Assembly (NCBI RefSeq): GCF_040365225.1
Contig: NZ_AP028055.1
Coordinates: 2,666,001-2,730,000, forward strand
Source: Bacteroides sedimenti
Lineage (GTDB): Bacteria > Bacteroidota > Bacteroidia > Bacteroidales > Bacteroidaceae
Direction: 5' to 3'
DNA: 64,000 nucleotides
The notes under the pieces were generated by a model. That model did no database searches and was not told where the DNA came from. It saw only the letters and a program-made list of their open reading frames with translations. The translations under genes and the position numbers were made by a program. Of this stretch, positions 9,801 to 17,857 are shown piece after piece (within the stretch, counting starts at the first letter, position 1; each line of letters starts with the position of its first letter).

Positions 9801-11141
9801 GGCCGTCTTGCTGAACTAAGAATCGTTGACGTCAATACAAATATCGTTCTTTCAAATCACAGCATTCCATACGGTTCTACACTGTATGCATCAGAAGGCG
9901 AGATCGTGGAAAAAGGAACCTTAATTTGTAAATGGGATCCATTTAACGCGGTTATTATCACTGAAGCAACCGGTAAAATCGAATTTGAGAGCGTTATTGA
10001 AAACGTTACATATAAAGTTGAATCTGACGAAGCAACAGGTTTACGTGAATATATCATCATCGAATCAAGAGATAAAACGAAGGTTCCTTCGGCACACATC
10101 TTGGATGAAAGTGGCGAGTTAATCCGTACCTATAACTTCCCAGTAGGTGGACACGTTGTTATTGAAAATGGTCAGAAGGTTAAATCCGGAGATATTCTTG
10201 TTAAGATTCCTCGTGCAGTTGGTAAGGCTGGTGACATCACCGGTGGTCTTCCTCGTGTAACTGAGTTATTCGAAGCACGTAATCCTTCTAACCCAGCTGT
10301 TGTATCTGAAATCGACGGTGAAGTAACAATGGGTAAGATTAAACGTGGTAATCGTGAAATCATCGTAACTTCTAAAACAGGTGAAGTTAAGAAGTATCTG
10401 GTTTCTCTCTCTAAACAGATTCTTGTTCAGGAGAACGACTATGTACGTGCTGGTACTCCACTTTCAGACGGAGCTACCACGCCTGCAGACATTCTGGCAA
10501 TTAAAGGTCCTACAGCAGTTCAGGAATATATCGTGAATGAGGTTCAGGACGTTTACCGCCTACAAGGTGTAAAAATCAACGATAAACACTTCGAGGTAAT
10601 CGTTCGTCAGATGATGCGTAAAGTACAGATTGTAGAGCCGGGAGATACCCGATTCCTAGAACAACAGGTTGTTGATAAGCTGGAATTCATGGAAGAGAAC
10701 GATCATATCTGGGGTAAAAAGGTTGTCGTTGACGCCGGTGATTCTCAGAATATGCAACCTGGTCAGATCGTTACTGCCCGTAAGCTTAGAGATGAAAACA
10801 GTATGCTGAAACGTCGTGACCTGAAACTGGTTGAAGTTCGTGATGCAGTAGCTGCAACTTCTACTCAGATTCTGCAAGGTATTACTCGTGCAGCACTTCA
10901 GACTAAGAGCTTCATGTCGGCTGCTTCCTTCCAGGAAACAACTAAGGTACTGAACGAAGCTGCTATCAACGGTAAGATCGACAAGCTGGAAGGTATGAAA
11001 GAAAATGTTATCTGCGGACATTTGATTCCTGCAGGTACCGGTCAGCGTGAATTTGACAAAGTCGTTGTTGGTTCTAAAGAAGAATACGATCGTATCCTTG
11101 CCAACCGTAAGACAGTTCTTGACTACAGTGAAGTTGAATAA
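6855..11141 (+). CDS. rpoC: DNA-directed RNA polymerase subunit beta'
   Basis: A 1428-residue beta' subunit. The N-terminal zinc site is C-H-C-G-K-Y-K-R then VCDRCGVEV at about residues 66-90. The catalytic Mg-binding loop [12 protein letters not shown] is at about residues 470-481. The bridge-helix region contains [22 protein letters not shown]. The second zinc-binding Cys cluster is at about 885-905 ([18 protein letters not shown]), followed by [28 protein letters not shown]. It is the last gene of the operon and is followed by a strong terminator. Confidence 0.99.
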   Translation: [1428 protein letters not shown]

Positions 11142-11160
11142 ACTGATATGTTATAATTTA

Positions 11161-11195
11161 AAAGAGAGTGTTCTGATGAACACTCTCTTTTTTTT
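11161..11195 (+). terminator. Rho-independent terminator of the secE-rpoC operon
   Basis: A perfect 13-bp stem (11161-11173 with 11178-11190), loop TGAT, then a run of T. It lies 20 bases after the rpoC stop. Confidence 0.93.
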
Positions 11196-11346
11196 ATTCC
11201 TACACGAGTGAGAAATTCATTTCATGGATCAAAGGTCCCAAATTATTTTAGTAAAGAAAACAATCGTAAATCAAAGAAACGTTTCTATCTAAGAACGATT
11301 TTGATAACAAGCAGTCTCAATATATAGACATTGCCTGGATACATTT

Positions 11347-11973
11347 TCAATAATCAATAGTTTTAGTAACACCTTTTGGATAAATTATCCCCTGGAGATA
11401 CTTATTAATATAAACATTAATTACAGCACATCCTGTTCCGATCACAGCTCCAGCAAATACGTCAGAAGGATAATGAACACCAATATTCATTCTTGAGAAC
11501 CCAACAGAACAAGCCCAAAGATAGCTAGGAGCAATCACATACCACTTAGGATATCTGATACTCAATGAAGTGGCAAGGGAGAAAGCCGTTGCTGTATGCG
11601 CTGAAGGAAATGAAGAACTTGATTCTACGGACCGGTTTGTGATAAGATCGGGATACCTGCTATAAGGGCGCTCTCTATCAACAAGCTCTTTCATAGTTGT
11701 TGATATAATTACTGCTTCTGCCACACTTGAGCCTACATATATAGCATCCTCCAGGAGCTTCTTATCATCCGTTATCAATGAGTAACTCCCCATTAGCAGA
11801 GGAATACCGATAGCCAGATAAGGTTCTGTATTAGAAATCCCTTTGCTATATCCCTTAATAAAGGAATTATCAACATTATTAATTCTCTTCAGCGTATTTA
11901 TATCCCAGTTTTGTGCACTGCATTCAAAAACAAGAATAGATATTATTGAAAATAAGAGTATTCGCTTCATCAC
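11347..11973 (-). CDS. PAP2-family (type 2 phosphatidic acid phosphatase) protein
   Basis: A 208-residue protein with a hydrophobic N-terminal signal segment (about residues 4-20). The three PAP2 motifs are complete: K-x6-R-P at residues 95-103, PSAH at 123-126 and S-R-x5-H-x3-D at 160-171. The second and third motifs carry the two catalytic histidines (126 and 167). Such proteins dephosphorylate lipid phosphates or undecaprenyl pyrophosphate on the outer face of the inner membrane; the substrate cannot be told from sequence. It is a single gene, convergent with rpoC, with a -7 box (TATATTTG) at 11996-12003. Confidence 0.85.
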   Translation of the reverse strand: MMKRILLFSIISILVFECSAQNWDINTLKRINNVDNSFIKGYSKGISNTEPYLAIGIPLLMGSYSLITDDKKLLEDAIYVGSSVAEAVIISTTMKELVDRERPYSRYPDLITNRSVESSSSFPSAHTATAFSLATSLSIRYPKWYVIAPSYLWACSVGFSRMNIGVHYPSDVFAGAVIGTGCAVINVYINKYLQGIIYPKGVTKTIDY

Positions 11974-12204
11974 ACTAATTTATAAATAATTTCTACAAAT
12001 ATACGTATAAATCAGATCCAATAGAGATATACCAAAAATATTCTTAAGAAGGGTGCAGTCTTAAGTAAAAATTACACCATCAGTAAAACAAAGAACTAAA
12101 TATCAAAAAGTTAAAATCAACAGAATTGTATTTGATTAAATCCTCTTTAAACTGAAATTTGTAAAATACAGAAGCTCTCAATTGCTGAATTATTTCTTTA
12201 ATCC
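11974..12204. other. Intergenic region between the PAP2 gene and the frd promoter
   Basis: No open reading frame of note. On the minus strand a TATATTTG box at 11996-12003 fits the Bacteroidetes -7 consensus and could start the PAP2 gene; I see no matching -33 TTTG. The rest is AT-rich without clear structure. Confidence 0.5.
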
Positions 12205-12236
12205 CTTGCTTAATAGGTGGATTTCATGTACTTTTG
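12205..12236 (+). promoter_or_regulatory. Promoter of the fumarate reductase operon
   Basis: CTTG (12205-12208), 20 bases, then TACTTTTG (12229-12236). This matches the Bacteroidetes promoter form TTTG-N19/20-TAnnTTTG with one mismatch in the -33 box. The predicted leader is about 65 bases. Confidence 0.75.
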
Positions 12237-12305
12237 CCGGAGGAAAACTGACTAAACAAAGAAAATTATAGTTCTAACAATTAAATAATTTAAATTCAAT
12301 CATTT

Positions 12306-12983
12306 ATGTGGTTAACTAATTCATCTGTAGGAAGGAAAGTAGTCATGAGCGTATCAGGACTATTCCTTGTCCTGTTTCTAACATTTCACATGGCGATGAA
12401 CCTTGTGGCGATTTTCTCTGAAGAAGGCTACAACATGGTTTGTGAGTTCTTAGGAGCAAATTGGTATGCTTTAGCTGGTACTCTTGTATTAGCTGCCGGT
12501 TTTGCTGTACACATCATTTATGCATTTTGGCTGACAATGCAAAACCGTAAAGCTCGTGGTAACGAGAGCTATGCAGTTGTTGAAAAGCCAAAGAGTGTTG
12601 AATGGGCTTCACAAAACATGCTTGTTTTAGGTATCATTGTTGCTCTTTTCTTTGTTCTTCACCTTGCTCAGTTCTGGTTCAAGATGCAATTCGTAGAAAT
12701 AAGCGGTCTTCACAGCATTAATCCAACACCACAAGACGGTGCAGCATTAATCCGTGAAACTTTTGCAAATCCTTTATTTGCAGTTCTCTATCTTGTCTGG
12801 TTTGTTGCTATCTGGTTCCACTTAACTCACGGTTTCTGGAGTGCTCTTCAAACTCTGGGTTGGAGCAATAAGATCTGGTTCGAACGTTGGAGATGCATTT
12901 CAAACATCTTTGCAACTGTAATCTTCTTAGGCTTTGCTCTTGTAGTAGTTGTATTTTATGTAAAATACGGATTACTGGGTTAA
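12306..12983 (+). CDS. frdC: Fumarate reductase / succinate dehydrogenase cytochrome b subunit
   Basis: A 225-residue integral membrane protein with about five hydrophobic helices (near residues 13-35, 55-78, 100-122, 155-175 and 200-222). Histidines inside the helices (H23, H63 region, H119, H168 region) suit a di-haem type B fumarate reductase cytochrome b, with one membrane subunit instead of separate C and D subunits. It passes electrons from menaquinol to FrdB. It is first in an operon with frdA and frdB. In Bacteroidales the complex works mainly as fumarate reductase during anaerobic growth. Confidence 0.93.
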   Translation: MWLTNSSVGRKVVMSVSGLFLVLFLTFHMAMNLVAIFSEEGYNMVCEFLGANWYALAGTLVLAAGFAVHIIYAFWLTMQNRKARGNESYAVVEKPKSVEWASQNMLVLGIIVALFFVLHLAQFWFKMQFVEISGLHSINPTPQDGAALIRETFANPLFAVLYLVWFVAIWFHLTHGFWSALQTLGWSNKIWFERWRCISNIFATVIFLGFALVVVVFYVKYGLLG

Positions 12984-13035
12984 GTAACCTGCGAATGTGA
13001 ACTCTTATTAAATCAGAAAAAAGAAATAATATATT

Positions 13036-14979
13036 ATGACTAAGATAGATTCAAAAATTCCTGAAGGCCAATTGGCTGAAAAATGGAGTAACTATAAAGC
13101 TCATCAAAAGCTCGTAAACCCTGCAAACAAACGCCGTCTGGATATCATCGTAGTTGGTACCGGTCTTGCCGGAGCATCAGCTGCAGCTTCTCTTGGTGAA
13201 ATGGGTTTCAAAGTTTTCAACTTCTGCATCCAGGACTCTCCTCGTCGTGCTCACTCTATTGCTGCACAAGGAGGTATCAATGCTGCTAAGAATTACCAAA
13301 ACGACGGTGACTCTGTATACCGTTTGTTCTATGATACAATCAAAGGTGGTGACTACCGCGCACGTGAAGCTAACGTTTACCGTCTTGCTGAAGTTTCCAA
13401 CGCTATTATCGACCAATGTGTTGCACAGGGTGTTCCTTTTGCTCGCGAATATGGTGGTTTGCTTGACAACCGCTCTTTCGGTGGTGCTCAGGTTTCTCGT
13501 ACCTTCTACGCAAAAGGTCAGACTGGCCAGCAATTATTGCTTGGTGCATACTCTGCATTGAGTCGTCAGGTACACAAAGGCACTGTTAAATTATTCACTC
13601 GCTACGAAATGCTTGACGTTGTTGTAATCAACGGTCGTGCACGTGGCATTATCGCTCGTAATCTGGTAACAGGAAAGCTTGAACGCTTTGCTGCACATGC
13701 AGTAGTTATCGGTACCGGTGGTTACGGTAATGCTTTCTTCCTTTCTACAAATGCTATGGGTTCTAACGGTTCTGCCGCAATTCAATGTTACAAGAAAGGT
13801 GCTTACTTTGCTAACCCATGCTACGCACAAATCCACCCAACTTGTATTCCTGTTCACGGAGATGTTCAGTCTAAACTAACATTGATGTCTGAATCACTTC
13901 GTAACGACGGTCGTATCTGGGTTCCAAAGAAACTGGAAGATGCAAAAGCACTTCAGGCTGGTACATTAAAACCGACTCAGATTCCTGAATCAGACCGCGA
14001 TTACTATTTGGAACGTCGTTATCCTGCATTCGGTAACCTGGTTCCTCGTGACGTAGCTTCTCGTGCTGCTAAAGAACGTTGCGACCACGGTTTTGGTGTA
14101 AACAACACAGGTCTTGCTGTATTCCTTGATTTCTCTGAAGCTATCCAACGCTTAGGCGAAGATGTAGTAAGAGCTCGTTACGGTAACTTGTTCGACATGT
14201 ACGAAGAGATCACTGATGAAAATCCGTACATGACTCCAATGATGATCTATCCTGCTATCCACTACACAATGGGTGGTATCTGGGTTGACTACGAACTAAT
14301 GACTTCAATCCCCGGATTGTTTGCAATTGGTGAAGCTAACTTCTCTGATCACGGAGCTAACCGTTTAGGTGCTTCTGCATTGATGCAAGGTTTAGCCGAC
14401 GGATATTTTGTATTACCTTATACAATTCAGAACTATTTGTCTGATCAGATTCAGGTTCCACGTTTCTCAACAGATCTTCCAGAATTCGTTGAAGCAGAAA
14501 AAGCTATCACGGATAAGATTAACAAGATCAAGAACATCAACGGTAAACACTCTGTAGACTCAATCCACAAGAAACTGGGTCACATCATGTGGGATTTCGT
14601 TGGTATGGGACGTACAAAAGAGTCATTGCAAACGGCCTTGGTTAAACTGAAAGAGGTGAAAAAAGACTTCTGGACCAATGTTCGTATTCCTGGCGATGTA
14701 AACGACCTGAATGTTGAATTGGAAAAAGCACTTCGTCTGTCAGACTTTATCGAAGTTGGTATGTTGATGGCATACGATGGCCTTAACCGTGAAGAGTCTT
14801 GCGGTGGACACTTCCGTGAAGAGTTCCAGACTCCAGAAGGTGAAGCTCTACGCGACGACGCAAACTTCTCTTATGTAGCTTGCTGGAAATATACTGGCGA
14901 AGATACAGCACCAGAACTGATTAAGGAAGATTTGAACTATCAATTCACTAAGGTTCAGACACGTAATTACAAAGCTTAA
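13036..14979 (+). CDS. frdA: Fumarate reductase / succinate dehydrogenase flavoprotein subunit
   Basis: A 647-residue flavoprotein. The dinucleotide-binding motif GTGLAGASAAASLGE is at residues 41-55. The covalent-FAD region HSIAAQGGINAAKNY starts at H73. Substrate-site stretches include HPTCIPVHGD and, further on, HYTMGGIWVDYE and GEANFSDHGANRLGASALMQGLADG. The C-terminal helical domain carries EESCGGHFREE. It reduces fumarate to succinate at the cytoplasmic face. It starts 52 bases after frdC and ends 13 bases before frdB. Confidence 0.97.
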   Translation: MTKIDSKIPEGQLAEKWSNYKAHQKLVNPANKRRLDIIVVGTGLAGASAAASLGEMGFKVFNFCIQDSPRRAHSIAAQGGINAAKNYQNDGDSVYRLFYDTIKGGDYRAREANVYRLAEVSNAIIDQCVAQGVPFAREYGGLLDNRSFGGAQVSRTFYAKGQTGQQLLLGAYSALSRQVHKGTVKLFTRYEMLDVVVINGRARGIIARNLVTGKLERFAAHAVVIGTGGYGNAFFLSTNAMGSNGSAAIQCYKKGAYFANPCYAQIHPTCIPVHGDVQSKLTLMSESLRNDGRIWVPKKLEDAKALQAGTLKPTQIPESDRDYYLERRYPAFGNLVPRDVASRAAKERCDHGFGVNNTGLAVFLDFSEAIQRLGEDVVRARYGNLFDMYEEITDENPYMTPMMIYPAIHYTMGGIWVDYELMTSIPGLFAIGEANFSDHGANRLGASALMQGLADGYFVLPYTIQNYLSDQIQVPRFSTDLPEFVEAEKAITDKINKIKNINGKHSVDSIHKKLGHIMWDFVGMGRTKESLQTALVKLKEVKKDFWTNVRIPGDVNDLNVELEKALRLSDFIEVGMLMAYDGLNREESCGGHFREEFQTPEGEALRDDANFSYVACWKYTGEDTAPELIKEDLNYQFTKVQTRNYKA

Positions 14980-14992
14980 TAATTAGTAGACA

Positions 14993-15748
14993 ATGGAAAA
15001 AAATATAAATTTCACGCTAAAGGTTTGGCGTCAAAAAGGTCCAAAAGCTAAAGGTGCTTTTGAATCATATCAAATGGAAAACATTTCGGGCGACACTTCT
15101 TTCCTCGAAATGCTTGACATCCTGAATGAAAAACTTATCAATGAAGGTAAAGAACCGGTAGTTTTCGATCACGACTGTCGTGAAGGTATCTGCGGTATGT
15201 GTTCACTTTACATCAACGGACACCCACACGGACCTGCAACCGGAGCTACTACTTGCCAAATGTATATACGTCGTTTCGAAGATGGCGACACTATCACAGT
15301 TGAACCATGGCGTTCGGCAGGTTTCCCTGTTATCCGCGACTTGATGGTAGACCGTAACGCATTCGACAAGATTATGCAGGCTGGTGGTTACGTATCAATA
15401 AATACTGGTGGTATACCTGATGCAAATGCTATCGCTATTGCGAAACCAATCGCCGACGAAGCAATGGATGCAGCTTCTTGTATCGGTTGTGGCGCTTGTG
15501 TTGCTGCTTGTAAGAACGGTTCGGCTATGTTGTTCGTTTCTGCAAAAGTAAGCCAGCTGTCTCTTCTTCCTCAAGGAAAAGTAGAAGCCGGTCGTCGTGC
15601 TAAAGCAATGGTTTCTAAAATGGACGAACTTGGTTTCGGTAACTGTACCAACACCAGAGCTTGTGAGGCTGAATGTCCTAAGTCTATTTCAATCAGCAAC
15701 ATTGCAAGATTGAACCGCGACTTCATCGCAGCTAAACTGAAGGATTAA
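14993..15748 (+). CDS. frdB: Fumarate reductase / succinate dehydrogenase iron-sulfur subunit
   Basis: A 251-residue protein with a plant-type [2Fe-2S] domain (CREGICGMCSLYING, then a fourth Cys in ATTCQMYIRRF) and a C-terminal ferredoxin domain with CIGCGACVAACKNG and CTNTRACEAECPKSI, giving the [4Fe-4S] and [3Fe-4S] centres. It wires FrdA to the cytochrome b subunit. It is last in the operon and followed by a strong terminator. Confidence 0.97.
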   Translation: MEKNINFTLKVWRQKGPKAKGAFESYQMENISGDTSFLEMLDILNEKLINEGKEPVVFDHDCREGICGMCSLYINGHPHGPATGATTCQMYIRRFEDGDTITVEPWRSAGFPVIRDLMVDRNAFDKIMQAGGYVSINTGGIPDANAIAIAKPIADEAMDAASCIGCGACVAACKNGSAMLFVSAKVSQLSLLPQGKVEAGRRAKAMVSKMDELGFGNCTNTRACEAECPKSISISNIARLNRDFIAAKLKD

Positions 15749-15773
15749 TCTACAGATTAGATAGAACACAGAA

Positions 15774-15816
15774 AGAGGGTGTCTCATACTATTGAGACAC
15801 CCTCTTCTTATTTTAC
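15774..15816 (+). terminator. Terminator of the frdCAB operon
   Basis: A perfect 13-bp stem (15774-15786 with 15793-15805), six-base loop and a T-rich tail, 25 bases after the frdB stop. Confidence 0.9.
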
Positions 15817-16115
15817 GGGTACCAAATGGGGTAAAAACACCAAAATCTTCCTGGAATTAACAAGCATTCGACTCAGGATTCAACAATTTATTTCGGAACC
15901 AGAAAAGGATTATTCATATTCGCATTGAACTGTTATAAGGAATGCTTCTTAAACCGTATGTATCAATATGATAACAGCTTGAGCTATCTGATTTTTTTAT
16001 CATTCAAATAAACCTGAAAGATATCAAAATGATAATTATATTTCTGTTTCAAAGAGCATTTTATTATAATAAACAGCTAAAATCGGTGAAAGAAAATTAA
16101 AAGAGGCAGATATAT
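15817..16115. other. Intergenic stretch with no gene seen
   Basis: AT-rich sequence between the frd terminator and the small promoter-terminator unit. No ORF, tRNA or clear repeat was recognised. Confidence 0.4.
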
Positions 16116-16146
16116 TTTGCCATCATACTTGAAAGCCCTACATTTG
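16116..16146 (+). promoter_or_regulatory. Consensus Bacteroidetes promoter without a downstream gene
   Basis: TTTG (16116-16119), 19 bases, TACATTTG (16139-16146): both boxes match consensus exactly. The only thing downstream on the plus strand before dprA (opposite strand) is a hairpin and T-run 60 bases on. Confidence 0.75.
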
Positions 16147-16151
16147 TAATG

Positions 16152-16216
16152 TGTTTTTCATAGTATTAGATTTAAGGTTAAAAAAGGTTGGAGTCAGGCG
16201 TGACTCCTTTTTTTTT
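16152..16216 (+). ncRNA. Candidate small RNA of about 65 nt (promoter-to-terminator unit)
   Basis: A transcript from the promoter above would run from about 16152 to the terminator hairpin GGAGTCA-GGCG-TGACTCC (16190-16207) with a nine-T tail (16208-16216). There is no ORF of useful length. The same hairpin read on the minus strand may terminate dprA. I infer an RNA product or an orphan leader; no function is known to me. Confidence 0.5.
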
Positions 16217-16223
16217 GCTTTTT

Positions 16224-17336
16224 TCAAAGCAGCTGAAACATTCCTCCAGCCAAGGCCCGAACAACACCTTTCATCTCAAGCTCAAATAGAATTGCATTTA
16301 TCTTATTGACCGGCATATCGGCCTCAACCACCAGAGAGTTAATTTGAGAATCTCCTTTTTCGCGCAGAATATCTACTATCAATTGTTCTTCTTCCGAAAG
16401 ATCCACGAACAACTGTCGCTGAATGGCAACGGGAACAGCATCGGGATTTGCGTCCCAGCACATGGATTTAATGAAATCTTCGGCAGAAAGTATCAGTCCG
16501 GCTTTATTATCTTTGATAAGGTTGTTGCATCCAACAGAGAATTCGTCGTTTACTCTTCCCGGGAAAGCGAAACAATCGCGGTGATAGCTCTGGGCTATAT
16601 CAGCTGTTATCAGGGCTCCCCCCTTCACGGCCGATTCTACCACAATAGTGGCATCGCTCATTCCCGCCACAATCCTGTTTCGTTTCACAAAATTCTGCCG
16701 GTCGGGATTTGTTTCCGACATAAATTCGGTCAGCAAACCTCCGTTTGCAAGCATATCAATGGCTGTTTTCCTGTGGGCGGCGGGATAGATTCTGTCCAGT
16801 CCATGCGCCAGGACGCCAACCGTTGTAAGACCATTGCTCACAGCTGCTCTGTGTGAATGAATATCAATTCCATAAGCAAGGCCACTAACCACGAGCACAT
16901 CGGGACATAATGATTTAAGGTCGGTAATAAAATCACGGCAGATACGCTGTCCGTAATCGGTTGCATTGCGGGTTCCCACCATATTGATAACGCGTAAAGC
17001 GTTTAAATCGGCCTCCCCTTTAAAGAACAGTATCACCGGAGCATCGGGACACTCTCTTAATCTTGAAGGATAAGCCTCATCATTGTAGCAAATGCAGTTT
17101 ATCCGGTTCTTTTGGGCGAAAGCGTATTCGGCCTCAGCCCTTGCAAAAGCCTGCGGACAATCCAGCAACTCTGCTATTTTGGGGGTAACTCCCGGAATTA
17201 TCTCGGAAAGTTCCTTGCGACAGGCAAATACTTTCTCCGCACTTCCGGCACCATTTATCAACATCCGTGCGCTTATCAGTCCCACTCCCAGGACTTGTGT
17301 AAGCGCAATGCTCGCAATTACTTCCTTTTCATTCAT
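16224..17336 (-). CDS. dprA: DNA-processing protein DprA
   Basis: A 370-residue DprA/Smf protein. An N-terminal helical (SAM/HhH-like) region covers about residues 1-75. The extended Rossmann core has MVGTRNATDYGQRICRDF, VVSGLAYGIDIHSHRAA and, for the nucleic-acid site, KRNRIVAGMSDATIVVESA and GGALITADIA. A C-terminal winged-helix region follows (residues 300-370). DprA loads RecA on incoming single-stranded DNA. It overlaps the preceding thioesterase gene by 4 bases (ATGA), so the two are co-translated, last in a minus-strand operon with the U32 gene. Confidence 0.95.
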   Translation of the reverse strand: MNEKEVIASIALTQVLGVGLISARMLINGAGSAEKVFACRKELSEIIPGVTPKIAELLDCPQAFARAEAEYAFAQKNRINCICYNDEAYPSRLRECPDAPVILFFKGEADLNALRVINMVGTRNATDYGQRICRDFITDLKSLCPDVLVVSGLAYGIDIHSHRAAVSNGLTTVGVLAHGLDRIYPAAHRKTAIDMLANGGLLTEFMSETNPDRQNFVKRNRIVAGMSDATIVVESAVKGGALITADIAQSYHRDCFAFPGRVNDEFSVGCNNLIKDNKAGLILSAEDFIKSMCWDANPDAVPVAIQRQLFVDLSEEEQLIVDILREKGDSQINSLVVEADMPVNKINAILFELEMKGVVRALAGGMFQLL

Positions 17337-17740
17337 TGTGTAAAATAGGGTTGAAATGCACGATCAAACAATTCACTAGGCCCCAACCGTCCGTTGGTGA
17401 GGCATACCACTTCCACCTTGGCCTTTACCGATACTTTATTATCGGATAATCGGTAGATATCTTGATAGAAGACATATTTCAGTCCTTCTTTCTCCATATA
17501 GAGCTTGGATACAAAATCGTCGCCGCTGCGAAGAGGGGTTTTATAAGCTATGGAAATTCGGGCTACCACGGGATCGATTCCCTGCACATGCAGCTCGCCG
17601 AAGTTAATGCCAAGCGTAGTGATAAATTCATGCCGCGTATGTTCCAGATAATGTTGGTAATTGGCATTGTTGACTATTCCCTGCATATCACATTCATAGT
17701 CGCGTACTTTCATATTCAGTTCAAAAATATATTTTCCCAT
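17333..17740 (-). CDS. Acyl-CoA thioesterase, 4-hydroxybenzoyl-CoA thioesterase/YbgC-like hotdog fold
   Basis: A 135-residue single hotdog-domain protein. The active-site region is RDYECDMQGIVNNANYQHYLE at about residues 12-33: an acidic residue, then G-x-V-x-N-A-x-Y. This is the YbgC/FadM pattern of small thioesterases that hydrolyse acyl-CoA or acyl-ACP. It is the middle gene of the U32-thioesterase-dprA operon and overlaps dprA by 4 bases. The true substrate is unknown. Confidence 0.85.
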   Translation of the reverse strand: MGKYIFELNMKVRDYECDMQGIVNNANYQHYLEHTRHEFITTLGINFGELHVQGIDPVVARISIAYKTPLRSGDDFVSKLYMEKEGLKYVFYQDIYRLSDNKVSVKAKVEVVCLTNGRLGPSELFDRAFQPYFTQ

Positions 17741-17771
17741 ATAACTTATTTAAAACATCACGTAAAATAAA

Positions 17772-17857
17772 AAATCTCTTGTACAAAAGAATGCATTCTT
17801 CTGTACAAAAGATCTAATTGTTTTGTACAGAAGAATCTATTCTTTTGTACGAGATTT
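17772..17857. repeat. Long imperfect inverted repeat at the 3' end of the U32 gene
   Basis: Arms of about 38 bases (17772-17810 and 17821-17857) pair across a 10-base spacer. Each arm itself contains a smaller palindrome (CAAAAGAAT ... ATTCTTTTG type), so CTTTTGTAC/GTACAAAAG-like blocks occur four times. The right arm encodes the last residues of the U32 protein. It may act as a processing or stability hairpin in the U32-thioesterase mRNA, or be a mobile palindromic repeat. Confidence 0.85.

Noticed and set aside
12990..13561. Long ORFs inside rpoB, rpoC, frdA and pnp in other frames
   Set aside because: They overlap highly conserved genes entirely and have no independent support.
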